From Olivibacter sp. XZL3 (GTDB taxonomy: Bacteria; Bacteroidota; Bacteroidia; Sphingobacteriales; Sphingobacteriaceae), in NCBI RefSeq assembly GCF_004368405.1, contig NZ_SBJH01000109.1, positions 47,192 through 111,191 on the forward strand: 64,000 nt of DNA. Direction: 5' to 3'. Each line of letters opens with the position of its first letter. Positions within the stretch are counted from its first letter, which is position 1. The notes below the pieces were generated by a model that made no database searches, was not told the origin of the DNA, and saw nothing but the letters and a program-made list of their open reading frames with translations. This document shows positions 26,770 through 35,825 of this stretch, piece by piece. The position numbers were made by a program, and so were the translations under genes.

Positions 26770-28197
26770 CTAATTCACATCCCAAAAAATCTTGTGAGAT
26801 ACGTCATCCGCGCCTAGCTTCGAAACAGCGCCGTTGACATTCGTTTCGTTCAAGGTATACTCACTCGGCGGGTAGGTTAAGCGATAAGGAATGTTGGGCG
26901 TCACAGCTCCGCTGGCAGGCGACAATTGAGGATAATCGAGTCGTTTCCATTCAACCCAAGCGTCAAAGCCTCTATTGTATAATGCTATCCACTTCTGAAT
27001 GCCTATTTTTTCCTTCCAATTATCGGACGCTGTTGCATAGGCGACCGACGGTTGCGCTAAATAAGCTGCCGCCTGGGATGAGGTTCCCCCCCAGTAAGTA
27101 ATGGAAGCTTCGATCGCATTATTGTAATGCGTTGCAGCGGATCCCATCCCCCATCGCTCAGCCGCTTCAGCGAGTATGAATTCCACCTCGGAGTAGTCCA
27201 TCAACAACGCTTCGAAATCGGGTGCGATAACTTTGTTACTGGGACTCGAAGTCAGCGCAAACTCATTGCTTGCTCCGATACCTCCACCTACATAGGCTCC
27301 ATTAATGGTCGTGAAGAAGAATGGTCTCCTAGGATCATTTAGACTGTTTAATTCATCAATAAAGGGCTTTCCTCCTACATAATCCCTACGACTTGTAAAA
27401 GCAGGGTTCAGTGCATTTGATACCGGATTATTATTTGGAGTGGCCGTTTTGTAAGCAAAGCTTGCATTGTCGGCATTACTGGTGAAAGCAAGGCTTGCAG
27501 ATGCTGAAATTATGGCTTGAGCCTCTGCCGGATTCACATCCGCTAAGGTAATAGCCATTCTTAACTTCAAACTATGGGCGAATTTCAGCCAGCCGGCCAT
27601 ATCGCCGTCATAGAGTAAATCCGCATCGCCAAAGCCAGCCTCTCCTGTATTGATCAAGGCAATAGCAGCGTCTAACCTACTCAATAGGTCGGCATAAATA
27701 GTTGCGGCATCGTCGTAGCTTGGCTGACCGTTTTCCTCTATATTCAAGGCTTGCGTATAGGGTAAGTCGCCCCAAGTATTTACCATGCCCGACCAAGCGT
27801 AAATGGCCGCAATTTCGGTACAAGCGATTTGGTTATTGCGAACGGCTTCCTCTACTTCTTCATCCTCTGTGGCTATTCGCTTGCTTTCTTGCAGATCCAT
27901 CAGAACGTCCCGGTAGAATGCCCCCCAAAAGCTTTGCGGAATATTCCGGGTTACGAAATCATACTGCGGTTCGTCTTGATAAGTCGTCGCCGTCCACTGT
28001 TGAACCCAAAAGCGAAATACGTTTGTATTTACACTGGGTGTTGTGACATTATCCGACAATGCTTTAAGTGCATTACTGAACAGCGCTCCTGCCGGCACCA
28101 CTGCCGGGTTCTTCTGATCGTAGTTATAGTCGTCCAGATTTTTTGCACATGATGCTAAAATAAGCAGCGGTGCTATATATAAAAATATCTTCTTCAT
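26770..28197 (-). CDS. SusD/RagB-like lipoprotein (third pair, SusD-like_2 type)
   Basis: The surface lipoprotein for the third SusC. The ATG at 28197 is preferred because it opens MKKIFLYIAPLLILASC, a compact lipoprotein signal peptide with Cys17; an ATG 18 bases upstream would add six residues. The mature region KNLDDYNYDQKNPAVVPAGA is typical for SusD-like_2. The conserved closing region with WIALYNRGFDAWVEWKRLDY is present. About 475 residues. It lies 23 bases downstream of susC and is followed by a stem-loop terminator. Ligand not visible. Confidence 0.95.
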   Translation of the reverse strand: MKKIFLYIAPLLILASCAKNLDDYNYDQKNPAVVPAGALFSNALKALSDNVTTPSVNTNVFRFWVQQWTATTYQDEPQYDFVTRNIPQSFWGAFYRDVLMDLQESKRIATEDEEVEEAVRNNQIACTEIAAIYAWSGMVNTWGDLPYTQALNIEENGQPSYDDAATIYADLLSRLDAAIALINTGEAGFGDADLLYDGDMAGWLKFAHSLKLRMAITLADVNPAEAQAIISASASLAFTSNADNASFAYKTATPNNNPVSNALNPAFTSRRDYVGGKPFIDELNSLNDPRRPFFFTTINGAYVGGGIGASNEFALTSSPSNKVIAPDFEALLMDYSEVEFILAEAAERWGMGSAATHYNNAIEASITYWGGTSSQAAAYLAQPSVAYATASDNWKEKIGIQKWIALYNRGFDAWVEWKRLDYPQLSPASGAVTPNIPYRLTYPPSEYTLNETNVNGAVSKLGADDVSHKIFWDVN

Positions 28198-28220
28198 TGT
28201 TAATATGTTTGACATAGATT

Positions 28221-31200
28221 TTAGAACCTCATTCTCACATTAAATCCAAAGTTGCGAACAGCTGGGTAAACCCCGCTCTGCACACCTTGGAAGTTTCCTG
28301 CACTAAGTCCTCCTTCTGGATCGGCATAAGGTACGTTGCTGTGAATCAACCAAAGGTTTCTTCCCACCAAAGACACGTCGATTCCTTTAAAGAAATTGGT
28401 GTTAGCCAACCACTTATTCGGCAAAGAATAGGTCAAAGCAACCTCACGTAATTTAACATAGCTGGCGTCATACACGAAACCCGCTTGCGGATTGTTTGAA
28501 TAACCGTATGGCGTAACGGCATTGTCATACGCTTCAACGCGCGTTTCGTTGACACCGGTGGCATTTCCACTTTCATCCACATGATAGCCCGGCAAAACGA
28601 CACCGCCACCTTGACTAATTGGCGAACGCTTTGGATTTCCCAAATCATTCAGCCCAGCGGTTTCTGGGTAAAGTCCGGTAGCCAATCCATAGTATTGATC
28701 TAATGAAAATAAGCTTCCGCCTTTTCTGATATCAATCAAGAAAGACAAAGAAAAATCCCGGTATTTGAAGTTATTCTGGATACCCCCCATCCAATCGGGT
28801 ATTATATTGCCTAATACTTGATTGGGTGCTGATTGTAGATAGTAGCCATCCTCGCCCACTACGCGGTAATCCGGATCACCTTCATGACCATTTACATAAA
28901 CATAGTCGACCCCTCTGATCGTTCCATAAGGCTGACCGACCGTTGCATTTAAGCTGACCCCACCTTGGAAAGTAGCTAATTGAAGGTTGGTATTTTTTTC
29001 ATACAATTCGGTCATTTTGCTGTTGTTCTTCGCAAAATTTAAGTTTAAGGTCCAGGAGAAGTTTTCATTCCTTACCGGAATAACGAAGGCACTAACCTCC
29101 ACTCCTTTATTCTCTAAGGTACCTGCATTCACCCACCGGCGTAAATAACCGGTTGTTGCCGTTACTTCCACCGGCATAATCTGATCGGTCGATTGGGTCG
29201 TATAATACGTTGCATCAAATCCGACACGCGCATTCCAGAAATTCACTTCGGCACCTACTTCAAAACTTTTGGTACGCTCGGGCCTCAAATTTGCATTGAG
29301 CAGCTCATCAGCTATTGAAGCCATAGCTCTGCCATCAAACAAAGTATTTGGATCATAAACTGGGTAGAGACTCAACGGATCAGCATCGTTACCTACTTCC
29401 GCATAATTTACCCGCACTTTACCGTAACTCAACCAATTGGAATCCTTCATTAAATTGGAGAATAGAAAACTTCCCGCTATGGAAGGATACCAATACACGT
29501 TGTTGTCTGGAGGTAAGGTGGTTGACACATCGCGCCTTAAACTACCTTCTAAAAAATAGGTTTCTTTGTAGCCAAAATTTGCGTTGGCAAAAATTCCGTC
29601 TACCGCTCGCCTGTTATAAATTTCTATCGGTGCTTCGATCGGGTTTACCGAGTTTGATAATGAATATAAATCGGGATAAATCAATCCGCCGTTAGTTGTT
29701 GCGCGGATAGAGTTCATAAAGTTTCTCCGTAAGTTGGTACCTAAGAGTCCCGTAAAGCTTAAATCTTCGGTGATGTTTTTGTTGAAATTCAACATCAAAT
29801 CATAGTTCGTTTCGCTATACGTCTGATCGAATCGCGAGTATTCGGCGAGCCCTGTTCCGCCCTGCGCAAGTCGCTCTTCCTGAAACTCGTTTGCTCCGTC
29901 ATAGGTCACACGTCCGATTACATTCAGCCAATCTAAAGGCTTCCACTCTAACACCACGTTACCAAAATAGCGGTTACGGGTATCATTCTGATAATTCTTA
30001 TAGCGCTCCCAGTAAGGGTTATTGGCGTAAATTGGTCCTGTAGCATTGATATCCGACCAGTTCCAGGTGATGTTTTCACCATTTCTTTCGTAAGCTCTTT
30101 TTAAGTCCTGCATATCGACGTTGGTTTGAAACCATTGACGAAACGCCTGATTGGGATTTCTGCCGTCGTAACCCGTTCCGAACCTACCTAATCCGTCAAC
30201 ACGTGTCATATTCGCCGTCGCACCCACACTCAATTGATCGTTAATTTCGTGTTTTCCGGAGAAGTTGAACATGTTCTTCATAATCTTACTGTTCGGCAAA
30301 ACGCCCGTTTCATCATTACGGGTATAACCTACTTTAAAAGTGGTTTTGTCTCCTCCTCCATCGATCGTAATGCTTTGCATGGAATTCACACCCGTTTTAT
30401 AAAAGGTAGAAGGATCATTTTGCGCAGCAACCCAAGGCGTCGCTTGTCCATAAGTAGGGGAACTGGGATCGAAAGCATCCCATTGATAAACAAGTAAATT
30501 AGGATCGAAAGCGGCACCGTAAGAAGCGTCTTCAGTAAAAGGTGCAACCAATGAAGGCCCATTGCCGAAAACATCGTAATACCAGAAATTGCCATCAGGC
30601 GACGCGTAACCGCTCTCGCTATACTGGTTTACATAGCCGCCACCATACTCCTTCTGATAGGTAGGGAACGTACTTTTATCAATTTTTCCGATCGTTAAGC
30701 CACTGTTAACAGTAATGTTCGTACTGTTCTTTTTACCCTTCTTGGTAGTGATCATGATGACACCGTTGGCCGCGCGAGATCCGTATAAAGCCGATGCCGC
30801 AGCGCCCTTTAAAACGTTAATCGACTCGATATCGTCCGGATTTATATCCGCAGCCGCGTTACCATAGTCATAACCGCCCCGCCCGGTTTGCTGATTGCTG
30901 GTATTCGTATTATCATTATTGATCGGAGTACCATCGATAACAAATAGCGCTTGGTTATTTCCACGTACCGACTTGAAGCCCCGCATCACCACGTTCGTGG
31001 ATCCGCCCATGGTGCCCGATTGCTTAATGTCGAGACCCGCAACCTTACCAGATAATGCACTGGTAAAGTTATTGTCCCGTGTACGCGTAATGTCTTCGCT
31101 CCTTACCTCCTGTGCAGCATAACCGAGTTCGTTTCGATTACGCTCTATACCTAGAGCCGTAACGACAACTTCGCTTAAGGCCTGCGCATCTTGCGATAAT

Positions 31201-31484
31201 TCGACATCAACCACGCTTTGGCTCCCGATGGCAACCGTTTCCCTTTCAAAACCGATGTAGGAAAAAATTAATGCTTTGGCATTGGCCGGAATCGCAATGG
31301 AATAAGCGCCCTCCTCGTTGGTTGTTGTACCCGATGTCGTACCAGCAGCCATAACTGATACGCCCGGAAGCGGCTCTCCACTGTCTTTTGCAGTTACCTT
31401 CCCACGAATAGTTCTTTCTTGCGCATAGAGACTCCCAATAAGAGCGATGCCGACAAGAAAGAAACTGAGTAATTTCTGTTTCAT
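28221..31484 (-). CDS. SusC/RagA-family TonB-dependent receptor (third pair)
   Basis: A 1087-residue TonB-dependent receptor with signal peptide (1-21, ending SLYAQ), carboxypeptidase-regulatory-like domain (about 24-105, RTIRGKVTAKDSGEPLPGVS), plug (about 115-250) with GAAASALYGSRAANGVIMIT, and a barrel ending NFGFNVRMRF. It is the start gene of a two-gene operon with the downstream SusD. No enzyme-encoding genes flank it. Its leader carries short ORF C, and TTAAC words lie further upstream. Confidence 0.95.
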   Translation of the reverse strand: MKQKLLSFFLVGIALIGSLYAQERTIRGKVTAKDSGEPLPGVSVMAAGTTSGTTTNEEGAYSIAIPANAKALIFSYIGFERETVAIGSQSVVDVELSQDAQALSEVVVTALGIERNRNELGYAAQEVRSEDITRTRDNNFTSALSGKVAGLDIKQSGTMGGSTNVVMRGFKSVRGNNQALFVIDGTPINNDNTNTSNQQTGRGGYDYGNAAADINPDDIESINVLKGAAASALYGSRAANGVIMITTKKGKKNSTNITVNSGLTIGKIDKSTFPTYQKEYGGGYVNQYSESGYASPDGNFWYYDVFGNGPSLVAPFTEDASYGAAFDPNLLVYQWDAFDPSSPTYGQATPWVAAQNDPSTFYKTGVNSMQSITIDGGGDKTTFKVGYTRNDETGVLPNSKIMKNMFNFSGKHEINDQLSVGATANMTRVDGLGRFGTGYDGRNPNQAFRQWFQTNVDMQDLKRAYERNGENITWNWSDINATGPIYANNPYWERYKNYQNDTRNRYFGNVVLEWKPLDWLNVIGRVTYDGANEFQEERLAQGGTGLAEYSRFDQTYSETNYDLMLNFNKNITEDLSFTGLLGTNLRRNFMNSIRATTNGGLIYPDLYSLSNSVNPIEAPIEIYNRRAVDGIFANANFGYKETYFLEGSLRRDVSTTLPPDNNVYWYPSIAGSFLFSNLMKDSNWLSYGKVRVNYAEVGNDADPLSLYPVYDPNTLFDGRAMASIADELLNANLRPERTKSFEVGAEVNFWNARVGFDATYYTTQSTDQIMPVEVTATTGYLRRWVNAGTLENKGVEVSAFVIPVRNENFSWTLNLNFAKNNSKMTELYEKNTNLQLATFQGGVSLNATVGQPYGTIRGVDYVYVNGHEGDPDYRVVGEDGYYLQSAPNQVLGNIIPDWMGGIQNNFKYRDFSLSFLIDIRKGGSLFSLDQYYGLATGLYPETAGLNDLGNPKRSPISQGGGVVLPGYHVDESGNATGVNETRVEAYDNAVTPYGYSNNPQAGFVYDASYVKLREVALTYSLPNKWLANTNFFKGIDVSLVGRNLWLIHSNVPYADPEGGLSAGNFQGVQSGVYPAVRNFGFNVRMRF

Positions 31485-32231
31485 GTGTTTGCTTGAATGG
31501 TTAAATGATTATTTGGATATATTAATTGCCTACCGTCCCCGTAAGCAGACTTAATGACACTTGCACGTAAATAAGCCTCCTTTATTCGGCAGGCTTAATT
31601 ACTAAAACGAACTTACCGAGCTGAGCAGCTCTTTCAAAAATATTTTTCTCTCTAAAACACCTAAACGCGCGACCAAACCCCATAATTTCAAAAAATATTG
31701 CGACCCATATCAAAAAAGGTAGAACAAAAAAGCTTAAGCCACTTTAAATTCACATCTTATTTTAACAAATATTAACGTATTAACACTCGCATCCAAAAAA
31801 AATATAAAATTGTTACAAAAAAATCTTACAATACACATTTTTACGAAGTTTGCACACAAAAATATGCCCAATATCCCCAATTAATAGCAAATTAAACATA
31901 AAAAACACATTAAAATGGAAAAAGAATACGATAAATTAAAAAAACAGTCAACAGCCTCTTAAACAAAACCTGCAAACCGCAACATTTTAAGATTCATAGA
32001 CGGCATAATGCGCAAATCCTAAAGGTAACAGCACAACAAGGCCCTGCCAAGAGCACTTGGCGTCGTTCCAACCCAAGTTTCATACAACAAAGATTACAGA
32101 AGTCTTATATTAGACACCTTCGCATTTATTTACAAATGCGCTCGGTAAACAATATAATTGGTTCTTATTAAGGATTAACAAACATTTGGGAACGTTTGTT
32201 GGAATGAATGGGAAAATTCTGGCTTTTCCTG
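31485..32231. other. 747-base intergenic region upstream of third susC
   Basis: Very AT-rich. It contains leader ORF C (31582-31683), three TTAAC words at 31762, 31772 and 31780, and A-rich tracts. The part from about 31900 to 32231, next to the dapF 3' end, shows no gene or repeat that I can support. Confidence 0.6.
31582..31683 (-). CDS. Short leader ORF C upstream of susC, ending VLVIKPAE
   Basis: A 33-codon ORF (MGFGRAFRCLERKN start) whose stop is 97 bases before the susC ATG. Its last residues FVLVIKPAE-stop match those of leader ORFs A and B. The stop lies inside an inverted repeat: TAAGCCT and AGGCTTA (31591-31597 and 31572-31578 on the plus strand) give a seven-pair stem on the sense strand. 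Initiation codon uncertain. A regulatory leader peptide is inferred. Confidence 0.5.
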   Translation of the reverse strand: MGFGRAFRCFREKNIFERAAQLGKFVLVIKPAE

Positions 32232-33011
32232 CTAACTCAAAAAGCCTTCAAAGACCAATTTGGCCGGCCCTTCGAGGTAAATATCTTTAAACACGCCGTC
32301 ACCAAGGTGAAAAAAGCGAATAGTAAGATCCCCGCCCATTGCCTTAACAGGTGTGTGCAATTCGCCCAGCTGATTATTATGCCAAGCCATTGCAATGGCA
32401 ACGGCTGTTACACCCGTTCCACAAGCGAGGGTTTCATCTTCTACGCCCCGTTCATAAGTGCGCACCTGATAGCCGCCTTCAATAGCTTCCGCAAAATTGA
32501 CATTAATACCTGCTTCCCGGTAAGAGTCGTTGTAACGAATGGCTCTTCCGGCGGTGAAAACGTCTAGCTCTTTTAGATTATTAACTATTTTAACATAATG
32601 GGGCGATCCGGTATTCAACACGAAATCCTCGCCATCCGTATTGACACCGTCTACATCGATCATTTTCAAGCTGACCCAGTCAGCAGCATCGTTTATAGTG
32701 GCTTCATGCTCCCCATCGACCGCTAAAAAGCGGGTTGATCGGTCGATGATACCTAGATGTTTAGCAAAGGAAACAATACAGCGCCCACCGTTTCCGCACA
32801 TACTGCCGGGATTCCCGTCGGCATTATAATACACCATCTCAAAATCATAGCCCGCCCGCTGTTGCAGGAGCATGAGTCCGTCAGCACCAACACCGAACCG
32901 CCGGTCACATAACTGAGCCACCAAAGCGGTATCATTTGCATTAAACTGAAGGTCGCGATTGTCGATTAACACAAAATCGTTCCCGGCTCCTTGATATTTA
33001 AAAAATTTCAC
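32232..33011 (-). CDS. dapF: Diaminopimelate epimerase
   Basis: It interconverts LL- and meso-diaminopimelate in the lysine and peptidoglycan pathway, in the cytoplasm. The 259-residue protein shows both active-site cysteine motifs, MCGNGGRC (about residue 70) and ACGTGVTAVAIA (about residue 196), and the GAGNDFVLIDNR N-terminus. Translation starts at GTG 33011: the upstream in-frame sequence meets a stop before any ATG. It is a stand-alone gene with a -7-like box (33040-33047) about 29 bases upstream. Confidence 0.96.
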   Translation of the reverse strand: MKFFKYQGAGNDFVLIDNRDLQFNANDTALVAQLCDRRFGVGADGLMLLQQRAGYDFEMVYYNADGNPGSMCGNGGRCIVSFAKHLGIIDRSTRFLAVDGEHEATINDAADWVSLKMIDVDGVNTDGEDFVLNTGSPHYVKIVNNLKELDVFTAGRAIRYNDSYREAGINVNFAEAIEGGYQVRTYERGVEDETLACGTGVTAVAIAMAWHNNQLGELHTPVKAMGGDLTIRFFHLGDGVFKDIYLEGPAKLVFEGFLS

Positions 33012-33039
33012 GTTAATGATCTATTGCCTTTTAAAGCAT

Positions 33040-33047
33040 CAAACTTA
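33040..33047 (-). promoter_or_regulatory. Candidate -7 element of dapF
   Basis: TAAGTTTG on the minus strand, with no clear -33 box. The spacing to the GTG start gives a leader of roughly 20-25 bases. Confidence 0.4.
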
Positions 33048-33171
33048 GACAAAATGCTTGATATTGGCGAATGAATAAGACGGAAAAACCTTACGTATCT
33101 TCCACTGTTATAAACGGAAGCGTGGTTATTCCTTATTAGCGGAACAGGCCCCGCTTTGTTAAAGACGATTT

Positions 33172-34185
33172 ATGTTAACTTTTAACGATAAGGGAATTTA
33201 TTGTTCCCAAGCCTCCGTATATATCGACCCTTGGATGCCTGTTGAGAAGGCGATTGTTACACATGCGCATGCAGATCACGCTCGGCCGGGCAGCAAACAC
33301 TATCTCTGTCATCGGGATAGTGCCAACTTATTAAAGTTGCGATTGGGATCCCAAACATCCATTCAATCTTTGGAATACGGAGAAGAAATTAACCTCAACG
33401 GGGTAAAAGTTTCTTTACATCCCGCAGGCCATATCATCGGCTCGGCCCAGATACGCCTTAGCTATAAGGGGCAAATATGGGTTGTCTCCGGCGACTATAA
33501 ATTGAAGGCTGACGGTATTAGCATCCCCTTCGAACCGATAAAATGCCATCATTTTATTACGGAGTCGACTTTCGGGCTTCCGATCTATCGTTTTCCCGAG
33601 CTGGATGAGTTCAATAAAGACATCCTTCACTGGATTGATGAAAACAGGCACAACAATATCAATTCCATTTTGGTGGGGTACACCTTAGGAAAGGCACAAC
33701 GGATCATTGAAACCGTCGGCATCTCAGGCCTGCCTATTTACGCACACGGCGCCATCGCCAATGTCCAGCAGCTGTTAATTGATGATGGGCATCCATTACG
33801 CTCAGTTGAACGGGCGTCGTTGGACATGAAAAAACTGGCCGCACCGTATATAGTCATAATGCCCCCAAGCGCCCTACATTCACCTTGGATGAAGAAATTT
33901 GCTCCCTACGAAGTGGCTTATTGCAGTGGATGGATGCAATTAAGGGGGGCAAGGAGGCGAAGGAATGTAAATCGTGGCTTCATTTTATCGGATCATGCAG
34001 ACTGGTCGGAGCTGAATTTGGCAGTTACCGCTACGGAGGCCGAAAACATCTACGTAACGCACGGCTACAAATCTATTTATGCCAAGTGGCTTAGGGAGCA
34101 TTACCACTTGAACGCCATCGAAGTGGACACACTGTATGAGGATGATCTTTTATTACAGGAGGATAGCGACAATGCAATTCAATGA
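33172..34185 (+). CDS. Ligase-associated DNA exonuclease, metallo-beta-lactamase fold
   Basis: A 337-residue MBL/beta-CASP-like nuclease related to SNM1/Artemis-type enzymes. THAHADHARPGS (about residue 30) is the HxHxDH metal motif, HPAGHIIGSAQI supplies the next His ligand, VVSGDYK the Asp, and LSDHADW near residue 280 the closing His. Family members co-occur with an ATP-dependent ligase, Lhr-type helicase and MPE phosphoesterase, and are described as DNA exonucleases. It overlaps the ligase gene by 14 bases, so the two are translationally coupled. First gene of a four-gene plus-strand cluster. Confidence 0.92.
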   Translation: MLTFNDKGIYCSQASVYIDPWMPVEKAIVTHAHADHARPGSKHYLCHRDSANLLKLRLGSQTSIQSLEYGEEINLNGVKVSLHPAGHIIGSAQIRLSYKGQIWVVSGDYKLKADGISIPFEPIKCHHFITESTFGLPIYRFPELDEFNKDILHWIDENRHNNINSILVGYTLGKAQRIIETVGISGLPIYAHGAIANVQQLLIDDGHPLRSVERASLDMKKLAAPYIVIMPPSALHSPWMKKFAPYEVAYCSGWMQLRGARRRRNVNRGFILSDHADWSELNLAVTATEAENIYVTHGYKSIYAKWLREHYHLNAIEVDTLYEDDLLLQEDSDNAIQ

Positions 34186-35761
34186 ATTATTTGAGGCCAT
34201 AGACCGCACAACATCCACTAAAGCGAAAGTGGAGGCGCTCGTACGCTACTTTAGGTCCGCGCAGGATGAAGACTTATTATGGAGTATCTATTTACTGATG
34301 GGTAAGTCTTCCGGCCGTTTTATAAAAACAGCTGTACTTCGCCAGGCGGCTATTAGTCTGTCACGACTTCCTTCTTGGCTCTTTGAAGAATGTTATCATG
34401 TAGTTGGCGATTTGGCAGAAACGCTCTCCTTATGCTTACCGCCTCCATTACACACATCAAGCTTTACGCTTACTGAAACGATGGCATTCTTAAACCATTT
34501 AAAAACGCTGTCGGCTGATGAAAGCGAAATTGCAATTAGTGCCAAGTGGATGGAGACGCCAACTGATCAACGTTTTCTTTTCAATAAACTAATCACCGGA
34601 AATTTTCGGATGGGCGTATCCAAGCAACTGGTTATAAAAGCCTTAGCTGCAGCACACAAAAAGTCGGAAAACGAAATTGCACACCGGTTAATGGGCAACT
34701 GGCATCCATCCGATATCGGCTTGCAACAGCTACTTTTAGCGGAAATACCGCGTGAAGAACGAAGCTTCGAGCCCTATCCTTTTTACTTGGCTTATCAGCT
34801 AGATAAGGAACCAGAAGCCTTGGGCGAAGTGAACGAATGGTTTATTGAACGAAAATATGATGGCATTCGAGGCCAAATAATCGTTCGAAATAAACGTTTA
34901 TATATTTGGAGCCGGGGAGAAGATCTACTGACGGATAAGTTCCCGGAATTTCACCTATTGGCCGACTTGCTACCGAACGGCACGGTGATTGACGGTGAAA
35001 TACTCCCTTACAGCGAAGGCAGGGTGCTCCCCTTCGCTATTATGCAGACTCGGATTGGCCGCAAACAGTTAAGCAAAAAAATACTCTCTGAAGCCCCTTT
35101 GGTAATGATTTGCTACGACCTATTGGAATACAACGGAGAAGATATTCGTGATTTTCCCATGAAACAACGGCGGAGACTGCTCGAGGAATTATTGCAAGCA
35201 CTCCCGGCGAACGTCCCTCTTTTAATCTCGAAAACCCTGGTTTGCGAAACATGGACAGACGTAGCAAAGGCTCGTGAAGAGGCCAGGCAATACCAATGTG
35301 AAGGCGTGATGCTTAAGAGGAAGCAAAGCACCTACGGAACGGGCCGCCGGAAAGGGAGTTGGTGGAAGTGGAAAATAGACCCTTACACCATAGACGGCGT
35401 TTTAATATATGGGCAACGCGGACATGGGAGACGGGCCAACTTATATACGGATTATACCTTTGCCGTATGGGACGGAGACGAGTTGGTGCCCTTTGCCAAA
35501 GCGTACTCCGGACTTAGCGACAAAGAGATTTTGGAGGTAGATACCTGGATCAAACGTCATACTGTTGATAAATTTGGTCCGGTAAGAAGCGTTACACCTA
35601 CATTGGTTTTTGAACTTGCCTTCGAAGGCATAAGCGCCTCTCCTCGGCACAAATCGGGCATTGCACTGCGTTTTCCGAGGATTGCTCGATGGAGAAGAGA
35701 TAAAGCAGCAAAGGAAGCGAACACAAAAGCCGATTTACTAGATTTGCTCAATACGCGTTGA
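34172..35761 (+). CDS. ATP-dependent DNA ligase
   Basis: It seals nicks using ATP, working through an enzyme-adenylate at Lys228 in motif I (ERKYDGIRGQI). Other nucleotidyltransferase motifs are visible: SRGEDL, VIDGEILPY (motif III), ICYDLLEYNGED and CEGVMLKRK, then KWKIDP. An alpha-helical DNA-binding domain precedes the catalytic core and an OB fold follows. The start at 34172 follows AGGAGGA at ideal distance, one of few clear Shine-Dalgarno sequences in the window; the 12-residue upstream extension is therefore rejected. About 529 residues, as usual for the bacterial LigB-type group of this cluster. Confidence 0.94.
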   Translation: MQFNELFEAIDRTTSTKAKVEALVRYFRSAQDEDLLWSIYLLMGKSSGRFIKTAVLRQAAISLSRLPSWLFEECYHVVGDLAETLSLCLPPPLHTSSFTLTETMAFLNHLKTLSADESEIAISAKWMETPTDQRFLFNKLITGNFRMGVSKQLVIKALAAAHKKSENEIAHRLMGNWHPSDIGLQQLLLAEIPREERSFEPYPFYLAYQLDKEPEALGEVNEWFIERKYDGIRGQIIVRNKRLYIWSRGEDLLTDKFPEFHLLADLLPNGTVIDGEILPYSEGRVLPFAIMQTRIGRKQLSKKILSEAPLVMICYDLLEYNGEDIRDFPMKQRRRLLEELLQALPANVPLLISKTLVCETWTDVAKAREEARQYQCEGVMLKRKQSTYGTGRRKGSWWKWKIDPYTIDGVLIYGQRGHGRRANLYTDYTFAVWDGDELVPFAKAYSGLSDKEILEVDTWIKRHTVDKFGPVRSVTPTLVFELAFEGISASPRHKSGIALRFPRIARWRRDKAAKEANTKADLLDLLNTR

Positions 35762-35825
35762 CCGCTGTCGGCCAGCTGCGGTGCAACACAACAACGAATA
35801 ACCACAACAACTAGCAACAAATACG

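Noticed and set aside
32641..32829. Plus-strand short ORF inside dapF
   Set aside because: Antisense shadow of a clearly recognised enzyme gene.
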